Source of the DNA: Quillaja saponaria
Lineage: Eukaryota > Streptophyta > Magnoliopsida > Fabales > Quillajaceae
Direction: 5' to 3'
Assembly (NCBI GenBank): GCA_029379385.1
Contig: CM055617.1
Span: 10,945,532-11,009,531 of the forward strand
DNA: 64,000 bases
Shown: in pieces, positions 49,481-63,900 of the stretch
How the letters are laid out: the number at the start of each line of letters is the position of its first letter
Numbering within the stretch: position 1 is the first letter of the stretch
Notes under the pieces: model-generated
Seen by the model: only the letters and a program-made list of their open reading frames with translations
What the model was told of the DNA's origin: nothing
The model's database searches: none
Made by a program: the position numbers and the translations under genes

Positions 49481-50750
49481 TGATATTTTATTACTTGGGC
49501 AATTAGTGGAGAAATATAGAGAGGAAAAAAATTGTCGATCTTATTTATGAAGAAAAAATATATGATAGAGTGTTAAGAAAATTTTGTGGTTGTTTTTGGG
49601 GAAAAATAAAATATTAACTAAGTATGTAGAAGTAATTAAGTATAGTTAGGAAGAGTAATGATTAAAGAGTTTCAATCACAATATGGATTTTACCAAGAAT
49701 GAAAACCGATGACTTCCTATTGATAGATGAGACTAGAGCGGACATATATTTTGAACTAAAATTATGGAATATTGCATTAAAATTTAAAATTTGTAAGTTA
49801 AATAAGACCAAAACAGAGTATAGAGAGTGTGTAACTTGTTGGAAATTTTCAAATGTTGATGTAAAGAAACCAAGAAGAATTTCAAAGGATTGGAAAAGAT
49901 AACCTGAGGACTTAATTATGAATGATGCATTTATTGAAGTCTCTCATTCGACCCAGACATATACAAGGTTTTTCGTTCTTAGGAGACTTATTTACTATAA
50001 CCTATTGCTCTAGGGTGAAAATAAAATTTTAAGAAAGAGTGTTCTTATTTGACTCGGTTATACAAGATTTTTCATTGTTAATCATATACAATCTCTAACA
50101 TAACTTTATCCACACTAGAGCATACTCAAATCAAGTGCTTTTGCATGGTCATGAAATATCGTTGAATAAGAGTGTTTAAGCACCTAGGTCTTATTACCAA
50201 AAAGATGACTCAAGCGAACATGATATAAGACACAAAAATAAGGCATGATAAATAAATTAGTGAAATGATCCTAAAATCTGAAATAAATTGAAATAAAAAT
50301 TATATAAGATGACTGTGAGATTAGTTATGTTGTATTGTTGTGATTGTTGGACAGTTAAAAGTAATACTTGCACAAGATAGGAATGGCTGAAATATGACTA
50401 CTACAAAGGATTAACAAACAGATAAGAAAAAATACAATACGAAATTAGAAGATACATAACAAATATAGAATACCAAATGAGAAAATACACATAAAAGTTT
50501 AGGTTGCACCATGAAAAAAAAAAATATAAGAAAGAATCGCTTATTGTAATTTGGACATACCAATGTACATACATCTTAATTAGATTATGTGAGATATATA
50601 AAGGGAGACTAAGAATTAGTGATTAATTAGATTAGGTGAGATATATAAAGGGAGACTAAGAATTAGTGAGAAATTTTGTAGAATGATATAATTACTCTCC
50701 CCATGGCTGATATGTTTGAAAATGTCTTATATATTGTCTAATTAGGTGAA
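49481..50750 (+). pseudogene. RTE-type LINE reverse transcriptase remnant
   Basis: Translations in changing frames recall the plant LINE/RTE reverse transcriptase in proper order. 49490-49600 gives VEKYREEKN, then IYEEKIYDRVLRKILW (family: EKYREK..LEKAYDKVPREVLW). 49699-49902 gives DDFLLIDETRADIYFELKLW, then KLNKTKTEYRECV (family: ADDIVLIDET..KL..W, LSRSKTEYM). 50160-50250 gives a FKHLGLIT-like segment, and 50530-50560 an FGHTNVHT-like segment (family: LRWFGHVQRR). Several stops and frame changes are present; the endonuclease domain and the element ends are not seen. The element is dead. Confidence 0.75.
50576..50669. repeat. 47-bp tandem duplication inside the LINE remnant
   Basis: 50576-50622 and 50623-50669 are almost identical. 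Both start ttaattagatta and contain gagatatataaagggagac, differing by about one base. The duplication lies in the 3' part of the dead reverse transcriptase frame and so probably arose after it lost function. Confidence 0.85.
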
Positions 50751-53700
50751 CATCTAAAAAATTAGTAAGAAACAAGTGGACGTGAACACAAGTACTGGCC
50801 CATCATGTTCATGTCTTGCTGTTTAAGACTCCTCACTGACATAGAGATCGTGATCACTAGTTATATTTCATTAAACAAGTCAAGAAGAACAAACTGCCCA
50901 TATACAGGGCTGACTTTATTTAGAAGGGCCATGGAGGACCTTAATTAATTAACGTCATCTATTTTCTCCAAGTTTGCACTAATCTATGCTTTGTTGAATA
51001 TATGATTGTGGCCCAGATTCAACTTTCTGAAGTAATATCAAATAATATAGTTATGTAGTCTACATGTATATTATTATATGCAAAATACAAACAAACTCAA
51101 CTCTCGAGTTTACCTTATCTTTTAAAAAAAAAATTGTAAAATGCAAACTCAACTTGACTAGTATAAGGTTTTTAAATGGCAGCAACTACTTTTCATTTTA
51201 TAGTTCATTGACATAATTTGTGATAATGAGAAATTATATTTTCATTATTGATAGCGACTCTCTCAATGATAGTGTTGTTTATAATTTGTTGATAATAAAT
51301 ATGAAACATTAATTCACTATTTAAAGCTTTGATGGTATAATCAGTGTGTGTATGTATTTTTATTTTCAGTGTATAAGATCGAAGTTTTGTTAATAATAAA
51401 CAAGTTCAATCAAACAAATTTTTTTTTTTTTTTTATTCTTAGAAAACCTGTATGCTTATGATGTACATAGTAGGAGGTAGTTTTCTCCCTTCTGTAGAAG
51501 CGAAATTTAATCATAAATTCTTAGTATATATACAATGATTCAGAAAAAATACTAAGGTAATATAAAGTGATTATAACTTGAGAACACAAGCTAACTATTA
51601 AAATCGCAAAAATTTAAACATAAAGACAAGCTTAGTGTGATATGAGATAATGAATTTAAATCTAAGTTTTGTTATTTACATTCTCGATTAAAATAAATTT
51701 TTCAAAGCTTAAATATGCTTTTTTGTAATCTATTTTGAACTCAAAGTGACAATGTCAAAGAGATGGGAATCTGCAAGCAAGTTCTTCTCAAAATTTATAT
51801 TTGTCATCATCTTCCTCCCTTGTATAGTTAATTGTTGTTTTGAAGCACAAAAGTTAATAAATGATTGAAATAATTTATTCAATATAATATATTTTGGTTA
51901 TCTTGACTGTTTGTAGATGTTATTTACATGAATCATAAAAAAATATTTTTTGTTGAATTATTAGAAGCTAGATTAAGTTTTCCAATATTAAAAAAAATGT
52001 GCATGACCAAAAACAGCGATCACTTCTATTAAATAAGTTTGTTGTGGTCGGCATATTTGGTAGAGTTTACTTAGCAAAGACAATTTCATTAATTTCCAAT
52101 AAAAAATTTATTAATTAAACCAAATTAAACACAATTTGATTTAGACGTCCCACCGAACCTAAGTATTGACATTGAAATATTCACCACAAATATTAAATAC
52201 AATAAGGTACTAACTTACACCAATAACCAAAATTTTATATATATCCAAGAACAAACTTCCCTACTTTTAGTATTAAAATGAAATTTTTTATATGGGCTGT
52301 CACACGGCCACAGTGATGAAGATGTCATGTTCAATAAAATAAATTGTTTATGTGCACAAATAGTAATTACATACTTGAATATCCTATTTCTCATAATACA
52401 TTTATTTCCTATAATTAGGTAAAAGTATTAGTTTTGTCGTTATAATTAAAAACTAAGGCTTGGGTGACTAGCCCGTTATATGTACCTGGTCTCATCTTTC
52501 TTAACATTAAAATTTTAGATTCCTCATGTAGCATGATTAAGATTCACTTTATTTTATAATACTGTGGGGGTGAGCTTTGTGTTTGGAGGTCCATTTGCCT
52601 CACTTCAAGATTTGATCATAATGAATATATTGTGGAGGGTGAGCTTTGTGCTCGTGGGCCATTGTATCATTTTGCGAATAATTTGTTATTTTGGTAGTGA
52701 TCATGCACAATTTGCTTGAAATGGGAAACCTGTTTTGATGTCGTATTCCTCGACAGTAGAGTTATTAATATGTAATTTGTAATTCATAATTCATAATTTA
52801 TATACCTTTTTCGAGATCGATGTGAGTTATCTTCCAGGTTGAAACAATTTGCATTGCTCGCAATTGACCTTGTTTTCTCTTTTATCCCAGCCCTTTTGGA
52901 CTTTCAGGTTCCATGAGGACGTTGGGCTATTTTAAGCTCATGTAACTTTGACGATCAAGTATCCAAGTGAGGTCTAATAAGTCAGGCATCATAGTCAACT
53001 TTGTCATCTTCTCAGGGTCTTACCTCAGGCAGAGGTTTGACTTTTCAAGTATAAATTAGAAGGCCACACATCCTAGCATCTTGTATTCCTTGCAAATTGA
53101 CTCGGGATAGTTCGAGTCATCGGACTATTGCCCACTGACCTCATAGGACCTTTACTGTGGGTACCAAATGGGGGAACTAACTTCTAGTGAGTTATTTTCG
53201 ACGTTCACATTTACAAAATTGGAAGGTCTCCTTGCACACTATAGGATTCTCTTTTGAGATTTTCCCATATTTTCTTGCAATTTGACTGAGTGGCTGATCT
53301 GAACTAGAATATTCATTAGATTCACATATTATCTTACACAATTATAAAATAACACATTAGAAATATCATGTGTAACCATCTAATTAAGTTGGAGTGGCCG
53401 ATCAATTTAAGTAGCAACAATCATTTAGAATTATTAAGAGCACCAAGAAATTTGAAATAATCAATCATAATATGGCCATTAGGTGGTCTAAGTTTGAACG
53501 ATCTTGGAGATCGAGTATAAATATAAAATTGAGCAATATACATAAATTCATTTATTTACCTACTTACATGAAAACAAACAAAATAAAATATTTTCTTTAT
53601 ATCGAATTCGGGCTCGAGCTCAGAACATGTAGTTTTGAATTTTCAATGGTCATGGTTTTAGCTGTTTTTCATCAAATATCATTTTATAATCAGTCGATAA

Positions 53701-53900
53701 CAATTATTGGTCCTTAATTAAACCAAACTTGAAGAAATTTGATAGACATTATGGAGTTAGTTCAATTGGATACTAATGAATTATGATTTACTAACATGTT
53801 TCAACCCTTAATCTATGATTCGTATATTTTTCTGTGATTAACATTTAATCGGGAAATTAAGCTAGCATAAAGTAAGATAAGCAAATCCATGAAATTTTTA
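50751..53900. other. Intergenic DNA without a recognised gene
   Basis: Mostly AT-rich. 52560-53260 is richer in G and C and contains two similar phrases (gggtgagctttgtg near 52568 and gggtgagctttgtgct near 52638). It may be an old retroelement flank, but I see no coding similarity or terminal repeats. The 81-codon frame at 53472-53717 has no recognised relation. Confidence 0.4.
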
Positions 53901-54190
53901 TAAAATTATAAAAATAATAGGCCTTTATAGAGAAATATAAAAAACTTTGGCAATAAAGTAAAAGGTATAAAAGTTTTAGGCCAATTTCACAATTATAGAA
54001 AAGGTTTTGGCTACTTGTGGAAATATGTAAGTCTTCGGGATATTGTGCAAAATGTATAAAAACTTAGGCTCATAGTGAAAATATATAGAGATTAGGGCCT
54101 TTTTGTAAATATTTGAAAATTTGGAAAATTATGGAAATATATAAAGACTTGGAGAAAATGTAAAAAATATAAGAAAATTTGGACCAGACA
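53901..54190. repeat. Degenerate short-period repeat
   Basis: A loosely repeated phrase of the form gaaatatataaagacttgg / caaaatgtataaaaacttagg recurs about six times, every 40-60 bp. Such sequence is common in the LTRs of old plant Ty3-type elements, but no LTR pair or coding part could be identified here. Confidence 0.45.
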
Positions 54191-57100
54191 ATAATTTAGA
54201 AAGCCTGTTAGTTATGCGCTGATATTTAAAATTGGGCAGAGCTCCACAACCCCAAGCTCAACTCCACGATTCCCAAGTTAAGCTTCTAAATCGAATCGAG
54301 CTTTCAAGGTCGAGCTGAGCTGCAAGCTGAAGACCTCTCTAGCCGAGGTTGTGTGGATGCCTCAGATGAGACAGGTTGTGGGCCGATGGGTTTGGTGGCT
54401 TAGTGGATTGAGCTAGGATGCAGTTAGGCCCAGTGCACAACAGAGCTAGCGGCTCTAGAAGCCGAGCCGAGTTAACCCATGTCCAGATTTGGTGTTGGAA
54501 AGTTATAGGCATCTTGCGGCTTATGGTTGCCTTTGCAGGTGCAGTGCAAGGCCCGTTGGTGGCTCTGTCTGGACTGGGCATACCAGTAAAGCATGGGCAG
54601 TGCTACAAGAGGTCTGGTAGCGAAGTCAGGTTGCCAGAATGTAGAAATAGAAGGAAAAGACCTCTGTCCGTGGTTCGAGTATAGCAAGGTGGGTCACTGA
54701 GCTTGATAAGTCGTGGTAAGCGTGTTCCTTCAAGGATGGTACGTCCAGATCGTGTAAGGGTAAAAACCTAAAGGTGGCTTAGGGTGGTAGGAGTTGTATA
54801 TAGGCAATATTGACATTTTTTGATATCTCAATATTGTTAATGTCAATCTCAGGGCCTTTGGAGGGGATTATGGAGTTTTGTGTCTATGTTAGTCATGAGT
54901 TTGTGGATATTGGAAAATTCAAATTATATGAGTTTATTAGGGACAGCACCGATTTGTCCAAGCGAAGATATGCTCTTGAGATCTCCTCTGCTCCTGAGTA
55001 GGATCTGTAAAGGGTGGTCCTCTAGACCTGTGATCACTATGAGGCTTAAATCAGTACAATGTAGGCAGATAAGCATATGTAGAGAGAAAATTTTAGCATT
55101 TAACTTGGAGTCTTAGGCTTTTATATATAGTGAAAACTTGTCAATCAGGTAGCGACAAGTGTTCATAGATAGCTTTTTCACGTGTCATATGTGTGTTGGA
55201 TGGGTGCAATGTTGTACTAATAGTTTTAGCTCTATCTACCTTAATTTATTTTGAATTTTATGAATTCGGATTTTATAATTCAGATATGGGATTTGTAGGA
55301 AATTGAGGGTTTTGATTTGGTGCACGTTTGAGTTTAGACAATAATTTGGGAATCTCTATGACCGTACTTCTTGTATTTTCAGGATTCTAGAGATTGTGGA
55401 GCTTGAATAGTGTTGACAAATTTTTTGAGTTGTGAAGTAACAGAAAAAGATTATACTCGATATGTTTTATTATTAGAGGTGGAATTCAAATCAAATGGGT
55501 TTGGATAGAGCATTATTCGAATTCGAATATTTGTACGAACTTTATTTTGACATTCGAATTGAAATAAAAATTTGAATATTTAGGATATTTTGGTAAAAAA
55601 ATCATAAAAGGTAATTTTAAAAAAAAGAAAAATATATGTTATTTTGAATATTAATTCGAATTATTCATCTAATTTCAAATTGGAATATGTACTATTCAAG
55701 ACCTTTAAAATTAATAAGTTGTTGTCTTCCTTGGGGTCTCTCTCCTTTTCATAGTCTTAACGATGACCTTAACTAATTTTTTTTAGTTGTATTATTATTT
55801 TTTTTTAAATGATTAATTATTTTAAAGTTGAATATTATGTAGTTATTAATTTAATTGAATAATTTTAAAATAATTTTTTTGTTTCATAATAAGGATACAA
55901 AGAGTATTTTAACTTAAATTTAAAATTCATGAGAAGTTAGTGTTTATTTTGAAAATAGGAGGAGTTCAATGCAATATCTATGCAAAATACATGGAATGTT
56001 GAAATAATTTAATAAATATTCATTACTAGAAGATTACACTATATTACTGGGTAGTGATATATATATATTATAAATATTGTTAGGTGTACTACAAATACAT
56101 TAAAAGATAAAAACAAAGTCATTATAATTTTTTACTTTCGTACACTATCAATATTGAGTAGTACACATATCACTGCCCATATTAGTCTTCATTTTCTTTA
56201 ATAAGTTATACATAGTTCCCTTTAATTAGAAATGAATTGTAGTTTCTACCAAAATAATAATAATAATAATAAATAAATAAATAAATTATAGTTATTTAAT
56301 TAACTAGATGTATTCGGTCATGATTACTTTATGATTTTATTTTATTTTAATATCTTCAAAATTTATAAAATATTTTTTAGATTATTAGAATGTAATCTTA
56401 TTAATAGACCATCATTGAATTTATATTAATTATCTGATGTTCTATATGTTTTATTTTGATTAAATTTTGTAGAAATTGATACGTTAAATTATTTATTTAT
56501 TTGTTTTATAATTTCAATAGAGCCTAGATGATCAAATTATAATATAAAATTTTATTAACATTATTCTTTTCTTTTTATTTACGCTTTAGTTTTTCTTTAT
56601 GGGTGCTTTTGAATTTTTAAATAAAAAAAGTTTTATATATCTAGTAATTTCTTTTTAATTTCAATTAAAATTTAATAGATACTTATATATATATATTTGA
56701 GTTATTCGAATATATAATTACCTTGTTAAATGGGTTACTATATTTGTATTTCATTTATGTGGTTTAAAGTTAAAGGGTCAATTGCACTTATACCCTCTTG
56801 GACTGACACTTATTTTGCAATAATCCTCATATACTATCGAATTCGATACATAACTCCTTTATTTGAGTCATAGTTACACGTAATGCCCTTCTTTGAGCAT
56901 AATTAGAAAGTAACCCCATCTAAATTAATTATTAAATCTAACAAATTAACTCAAAAAGACTAAATTACTATTTTTATAATTTTTTTTTTTGTCTTCCTTC
57001 TTATTCTTCTTTTCTTCTAATATTAAACTCTTTACATTGATTTAATTTAACATACACAAACAATAGTTGAATCCTTTATAATCTTTATTTTCTTATGATA

Positions 57101-60100
57101 ATATTGAAATTATCAATATATTTGATAATATTATTTTCTACATTTATAGAAATCATATAAGTTATTGTTTCAATTTGGGCTTTAATCATTATATTTTCAT
57201 CATTTTTTTTTGTAATTATTAAAAATATGTTAAAATCAGATAAATATGGAGAGTTCATTTGCTTAAAAAAAGATAAAATAAGAAACAAAGGATAAAAAGT
57301 GAAAAGATAAATGAAAAAATTATAATTAGGATAATTTAGTCTTTTTTGAGTTAATTTATTACATTTAATAACTAATTGGATGATTAGAAGTTATTTTTCA
57401 ATTATGAATTAAATAAGGGTTTTATCTGTCTAATTTGATAGTTCATATATAAGGCTATTGCAAAATATGTAATAGTTTATTATTGCACTTTATCCTAATA
57501 ACAACTAGCATATTAGCCAATGTGGTATTGCGTATAAGGCTCATTCATTTCACACATGTAATATCATCTCACCCACCAAAGTCCCTACCATTTTTTGTTG
57601 CCATTGATTGCTTCCCCATAAAATAAAATAAATAATAAAAACATATACCCACCTAACCAAACCCCTCAAATCCCGAAATTCCCAAACTCATTTCTTAATT
57701 AAAAGAAAATTAATTGCTTTTTGCTTGCTTCCCCACCTAAATTAAACAACAAAACGTACACATTTCACTAAGTTTCTCCACGTTCTCATTCACCAAGCAA
57801 TCCAATGTCTCATTTTCAAAAAAAAAAAAAAAAAAAAAATCTCAGTTGCATCTTTATGCAAACCATGCATCTTGAATCTTACACCCGTTGTGACTAATTA
57901 TTTAGTTAACTAAATTCACAGAAGTCATTCAAACGCGTGATTAATTGGACAATACAAAAAACAATAATCTAAATATCAGATTTTCAAAAGGAACTCACAT
58001 GCACATTTCTTCAATGCAAGCAGAAATTTCAATTAATTACTAAAGCATATATAGCATCGACGGTGAATAGCAAGAATGAGGGCTCCACAAACTGTAGCAA
58101 ATTAGAGAAAAACTTATATAAATTAGTTATACCACATCATTCTTCTCATTCTTGTAGTATTTCAATAAATGATTGTCATGTCTTTAAGTAAGTCATGTCA
58201 ACAATATAGTTATTAATGGGTTAACTGAAATCTAAATTTAACTAACCCAACCCAACCCTACCCCCACAATCTCTCTCTAAAACATTGACAATTCCACTCA
58301 AATCCATATTTAGTATCAATTTGTGAAAAAATTATTAAAATTTATTTTCTAGGTTTTTAATTTTGATTGACAAATGTACAGTTTTAGGATTTTTGTGTGA
58401 TAGTTGTTATTTTTATTTTAAAATTAGATTAATTTAATTTAATTTATCGTAAATTAATAGGTTTTTTGATCTGGAACTAGAATTGTGGATATGTTTAGGG
58501 TTCTCAAAACACTAAACACCCAAAACGCTAAACCATTGAAATTTACAGTAATGGAGATTGTTTGAGTCCCATGCCCTGTTTAGTTTACTTGGTAGTCTGT
58601 TCCCAGAAAAATTGATCTTTAAGAAATTCATATGATACTGCTTCTTTTTGGGAGGGAAGACAGTCAATGGGGGAGCTGGATGACAAAGGAGTAGGTTTAA
58701 TTTCAGGTGAGGAAAGAAAGAGAGGAAGATGGGGATGGAGAGAGATAATGGGTTTTCATATGTGGATTTGTAGGTTTGTGCAAGGGTGGTTAGTTAACTT
58801 TGGTTTGATTAGCCAAGTGATTAGAGGGGTTTAGTTAGGTGGGTATAATTACATGGCATGTATTTATTGGTTAGGGGTATATGTTTTTTTTATTGGCTCA
58901 CTTTAAAAGTCTAGTGGCGAAGTCACTCTATGTAAGTTTTTCAGCAAACTGAGTTTGGCTTGGTTTGGCACGAGTAGAGAGAAAAAGAGTGAGTGTAAGA
59001 GAATGGGAAGAAATTTGCATTGAAAGTGCGAGGGGAGGGAAAAATCTCGAAATATGACTAAAATTGAGAAAAGCAATGTCGTTGATACATTTAAAGTGGA
59101 CGCAGATAGTGATATTATTAAATATATATATATATATTATGGTCATAACAAATTAGACGGAGATAAATTTGTGCAAATTGACACAAAATAAATTAAAAGT
59201 TTAAAATAAGTCATATGCGACAATCATCCAGGACGAAAATAATGAAACATTGGATGTAGATAAGTTCACACAAATTGACAAAATCTTCACCATTATTTGT
59301 GTTTGAAAACAATATCAAAGACATGGCTTCATATTTTTTTAGAAGGTATTACATATTACATATTTTGTTTTTAATCTCATATCGTTAAAATGTGAGTTGG
59401 CTAGTACATGAAACTTATATAAATAGATATTTATATTGATTTGTAAAATCATCTTATAATTCAATCAAGGATATTTTAGGGTTCGACGTGACCAGTGCTT
59501 GAGATTTTGTCGCTTCCATCCCATGTCAAGTCGTAATATTCCCTTCATAATTTCATAATAATAAGTATTTATAGATTATTTTTAGCTTTACCAAACATTT
59601 AGTTAGTATTTATGTGAATAAAATTTTTTAGTTTACTAGTTACATGAAATTTATTAGTATTTATAATGGGGTCTCCTCTAGAATTCTTTTAATTTTATCA
59701 TACACCATCTTTTTAAATATCAACCGTTCAAATAATTTAATTTTAAATATTTTATTTCATTAATAAATCAAATAATACATTATAAATTATATCTTATTCT
59801 TATTCCAAATCCTAACACTAAACTGAATCCTAATACTAAGCCTAACCATGCATAACCCTAAATCTAGTCCTAAACCTAGACCTAACTCTAATTCTAATTC
59901 CAATCCTAACTAGAACTCAAGACCTTATTGTAGAGAGGACGAATTAAGTTTCAGCCTTAGATGTTTGCTATTCTTACCGTAAATCACATTATTTTATAAT
60001 CCAATTTTCACCAAAAAAACTCTTAAATCATTGATTCATCTAGTGTATGATATAATATTTTTTTTATTGACCATATAATATATTTAGATGAAACTAGTAA

Positions 60101-60880
60101 ATAGTAAATAAAAATTAAACGACTAAGGATAAAATTGCAATAATTTAAATAGGTTAATAGCAAAAAGATTTTATACAATAAATCAAATTAATTTCGACAA
60201 TTATAATTTTCCCTAAAGAAGGGGAACGCCTTGGATCGGGTCTTACGAAAAGAAAAGAAAATAAATACATATTTATATAAATTAATTGTCAATATGAATC
60301 TTGGATCTCGACTTTGTCCAGTCTTACCTAGTTATAGTAATTAAAATTGATAAATAAAATAAAATTTTAATTTCAAAAATTGTTGGTTATTAACTCTATT
60401 TTCTATAAACCTTTTTATTTATTAGAAAGAATTACACCTGTAAGGCTTTATTACAATTTTAACAAGGACTTATAATGGGATGATGAGTGAAGAAACATTT
60501 CACTGATTTATGATTACATTATTGTTGTTATCGATCTTGTACATTTTGTAGAAATTTTTTTTCTCATAAATGCGACAATTTTCTATTTTGACTCATTAAA
60601 TTTGGTCTATAAAAATTAAAAATTTTAACGAGTTTTTAGACACTGATTCTGGTTAAAGTAAAAATTAAGAATATTTTTAGTATTTATTGTAATAGTTGAC
60701 TATATGATTTGAACTTATAAAATAAATTATTATTTTTTGAAATATTTTAAATTTAAAAATTATATTTATTATATATTAACAAATGCTCTAATTATGGGAC
60801 CGTTTTACTTAATATGTTGCTATATATTAGGCATATCTGCAACATTCCCAAATGGATTGTAGCTAGAAGAAAAAAAAAAA
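54191..60880. other. Long intergenic region without a recognised gene
   Basis: 54230-55100 has clearly higher G+C than its surroundings and several 60-90-codon frames on both strands, none with a recognisable domain; it could be part of a decayed retroelement. 55450-57500 is very AT-rich. 57600-60880 shows no coding similarity. A degenerate cctaa-rich stretch lies at 59808-59915. The right end holds the promoter of the GH27 gene. Confidence 0.45.
59808..59915. repeat. Degenerate CCTAA-rich stretch
   Basis: The units cctaa, ccctaaa and tctaat recur about every six to seven bases (for example cataaccctaaatc and cctaaacctagacc). It resembles a decayed interstitial telomere-like repeat, but too few perfect CCCTAAA units remain to be sure. 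Confidence 0.4.
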
Positions 60881-60890
60881 AATTATAAAT
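60881..60890 (+). promoter_or_regulatory. Possible TATA box of the GH27 gene
   Basis: The sequence aattataaat lies about 100 bp before the ATG at 60987, after an A run. The spacing suits a plant promoter with a short leader. Confidence 0.45.
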
Positions 60891-60986
60891 TGCCACCATT
60901 GTTGTTTCTGATCATCGCATTTTCTCTCTTTGAATCATATGCATCAAAGACAGTGAAAGCCATACATTCAACAATCTCAGCTTGTC

Positions 60987-63900
60987 ATGCTATCAATCAT
61001 GAAGTTTTTTCTGCTGATCTCCATTTGGTTTTTCTTTCATCTAAAATTTCACAGGTATGTTGAGAAAAGTTCCATTCATTTTTATTGCAAGGCCACCAGG
61101 TCCTCAGTTTGCTTTTTCGTTTCAAAAAAACACATGCATTTCTTCTTCATTTTAGTTGGACCTCTAACTTATATACCATTAACCATTCTCATGTTAAAAC
61201 TATTAGCTTGTCCACTACACAAAAAGTGAGTTACGACATGCATCTAAATTGATGCGAAATGTTTCAGTAACTATTTTCTTGGCTTATTCCTGCAATGGGT
61301 TTTCACAATTGTAGTTTGGGAAGGCGTTGCAATAGACCTCCAATCTTGTGGACGAAAGCATAATGAAACGAGAATTTTGAAATTTATAGCTAGTTATGAA
61401 ATATGTATGATATTGGCTCTTTAATTCTTTGCATGTTTCTTGCTAATAATTCATTGTTTAATTTACCATTTTTATCTTACATATTTAGCTTTTGACAGTA
61501 GTCTTCTAGTTTTTTTTTTCGTTTAGTTCATGAATACAGAATAGAGATCCTTCTTCATCTCATTTCATATGAATTTCATCATGATTCTAATAAAGTTGAA
61601 ACTTGAAAGTCTTATAGATGTTTAATCAGTATTGAATTGATGTGTTTCCTTCTTGGACTAACACCATCTATTCTTTCGTAGTTATTACTAGTTTTTAAAA
61701 TTGTAATAATCTGTACTAATGATTGTAATCTTAACATCATTGTTCTGAACCACCAAATTCAAAAACGACTGACTTTGAACTTGTCATTAATAATGCATTT
61801 AGTTCAGTTTCTCAAGATTACTTGTCTAGTTCATTTTTATTTTTTTTTTGTTTCTGCACTGTCAATTTCAGTGTATCATCTCTTGAAAACACAAGTGCAA
61901 ATATTGCTAACTCTCCACCAAGAGGTTGGAATTCCTACGATTCCTTTATTTGGGTTATTTCTGAAGAAGAATTCCTGCAAAGTGCTGATATAGTTTCAAA
62001 GAGGCTGAAAGCTCAAGGATACGAGGTATAAAACTAGTTACTATTTTGATAAAATCATTATAAATTGTTTACTTCAATTATTTTTCCTATTAATTTCCGT
62101 TTCAACTCTCTTGTAGTATGTTGTGGTGGATTATCTCTGGTATAGAAGAAAGGTGCCAGGTGCTAGCACAAATTCTCTAGGATTTGATGTTATTGATGAA
62201 TGGGGAAGGATGGTCCCTGACCCTGGTAGGTGGCCTTCCTCTAAAGATGGGAAAGGGTTCAGTGAAATAGCAAAAAAAGTACATGACATGGGTTTGAAGT
62301 TTGGGATTCATATTATGAAAGGAATAAGTTTTCAAGCAGTAAATGAGAACTCCCCCATACTTGATACAAAGAAGGTATTGCTCTGCTTCTTATTCATTTT
62401 TAACATTGTTACCCCCTTTTCGATATAAGAACTCAAGATGTTTCTCATTTTTCTTAGGGAGGTCCTTATGAGGAGGGTGGCCGAGTATGGCATGCACAGG
62501 ATATAGCAATCAAGGAAAACCCTTGTAAATGGATGAATCAAGGTTTCATGAGTATAAATACTGAATTAGAAGCTGGAAAAGCCTTTTTGCGTTCACTCCA
62601 TGAACAGTATGCTCAATGGGGAGTTGATTTTGGTAATTGGACATTATTTGATAGTCACTGTGCTTGATATATATTGGCATTTCCATCCCACCTGTGCTTT
62701 GTAAATTTCTTGGTAGCTTTGGTTGGTTTTGATTGTTCCTCTTTAACTTTCAGTGAAACATGACTGCATCTTTGGTGAGGACTTGGATTTAGGTGAAATA
62801 ACCTATGTATCGGGGGTATGCTGTTGCTGCTACTCACTTTGTATTTTATCGGTGATATTCATATTCTGTCTATGATTTATGAGGCTTACATAGAATTTTG
62901 GATTGAATATATGCAATTTCCTTGTCATGCCAGGTTCTGAAGGAACAAGATCACCCAATATTGTATTCTCTGTCTCCCGGGGTCGGTGCAACACCAGATG
63001 TGGCTAATAAAGTAACTGGACTAGTCAACATGTATCGTGTAACCGGAGATGATTGGGATAATTGGAAAGATGTCCTAGGCCATTTCGATGTGGCAAGGTG
63101 ATTGAATACTTTTTCTATGTCAGTTTTAGTAATCATTCTTGCTTATGATCTTTCTGTGTTCTTTCATTGTGTCTGACTCTCATTATATGCAATAATTATT
63201 GATGCATTTTTCATTCATCGTCAGGGACTTTGCTGATGCCAAATTGGCAGGAGCAAGTGGTTTACAGGGGAACTCATGGCCTGACTTGGATATGCTACCT
63301 ATGGGATGGCTATCAAAGCCAGGTTACAAACCTAGCAAAAGCATATATATTATTATTATTATTATTATTTTATCTGTAATGAATTTCATGAAACTTGTTA
63401 AATCATTGGTGAGGAGACTAAGTGTACCAAAATCAAATAATCATTTAGAGCTTCCATTCTTTTATAGATATACTAATTCAATTCATGTTTGAGAGTTGCT
63501 ATATTATTCACACTGAGAGATAGACAGATAGAAACAAAGCAATTTTCCTGCATGCTTTGCTGTAATTCATACTATATGCATAGGCGTGAACTGTTTGAAA
63601 TTATTCGGACATGGACAACGAATTTGACGATTGTTTTCATTTTTAATAGATACAAATGATGGTCCAATCAGACAATCTAACCTTACTCCAGACGAGCAAA
63701 GAACTCAGGTATCAGCACTTCCAAACATGATGGAGTTGATTCTCTGTATATACATAGATAAATATATTCTAAACTAAATTTTTATCATGACAGATGACTT
63801 TATGGTCTATAGCCAAGTCTCCCCTTATGTTTGGAGGAGATGTAAGAAAGCTTGATCAGGCTACATATGACATCATCACAAATCCTATAGTGTTGGAGAT

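Noticed and set aside
54339..54687. Overlapping 70-90-codon frames on both strands
   Set aside because: Long frames on both strands are expected in a GC-richer block; none shows a known motif.
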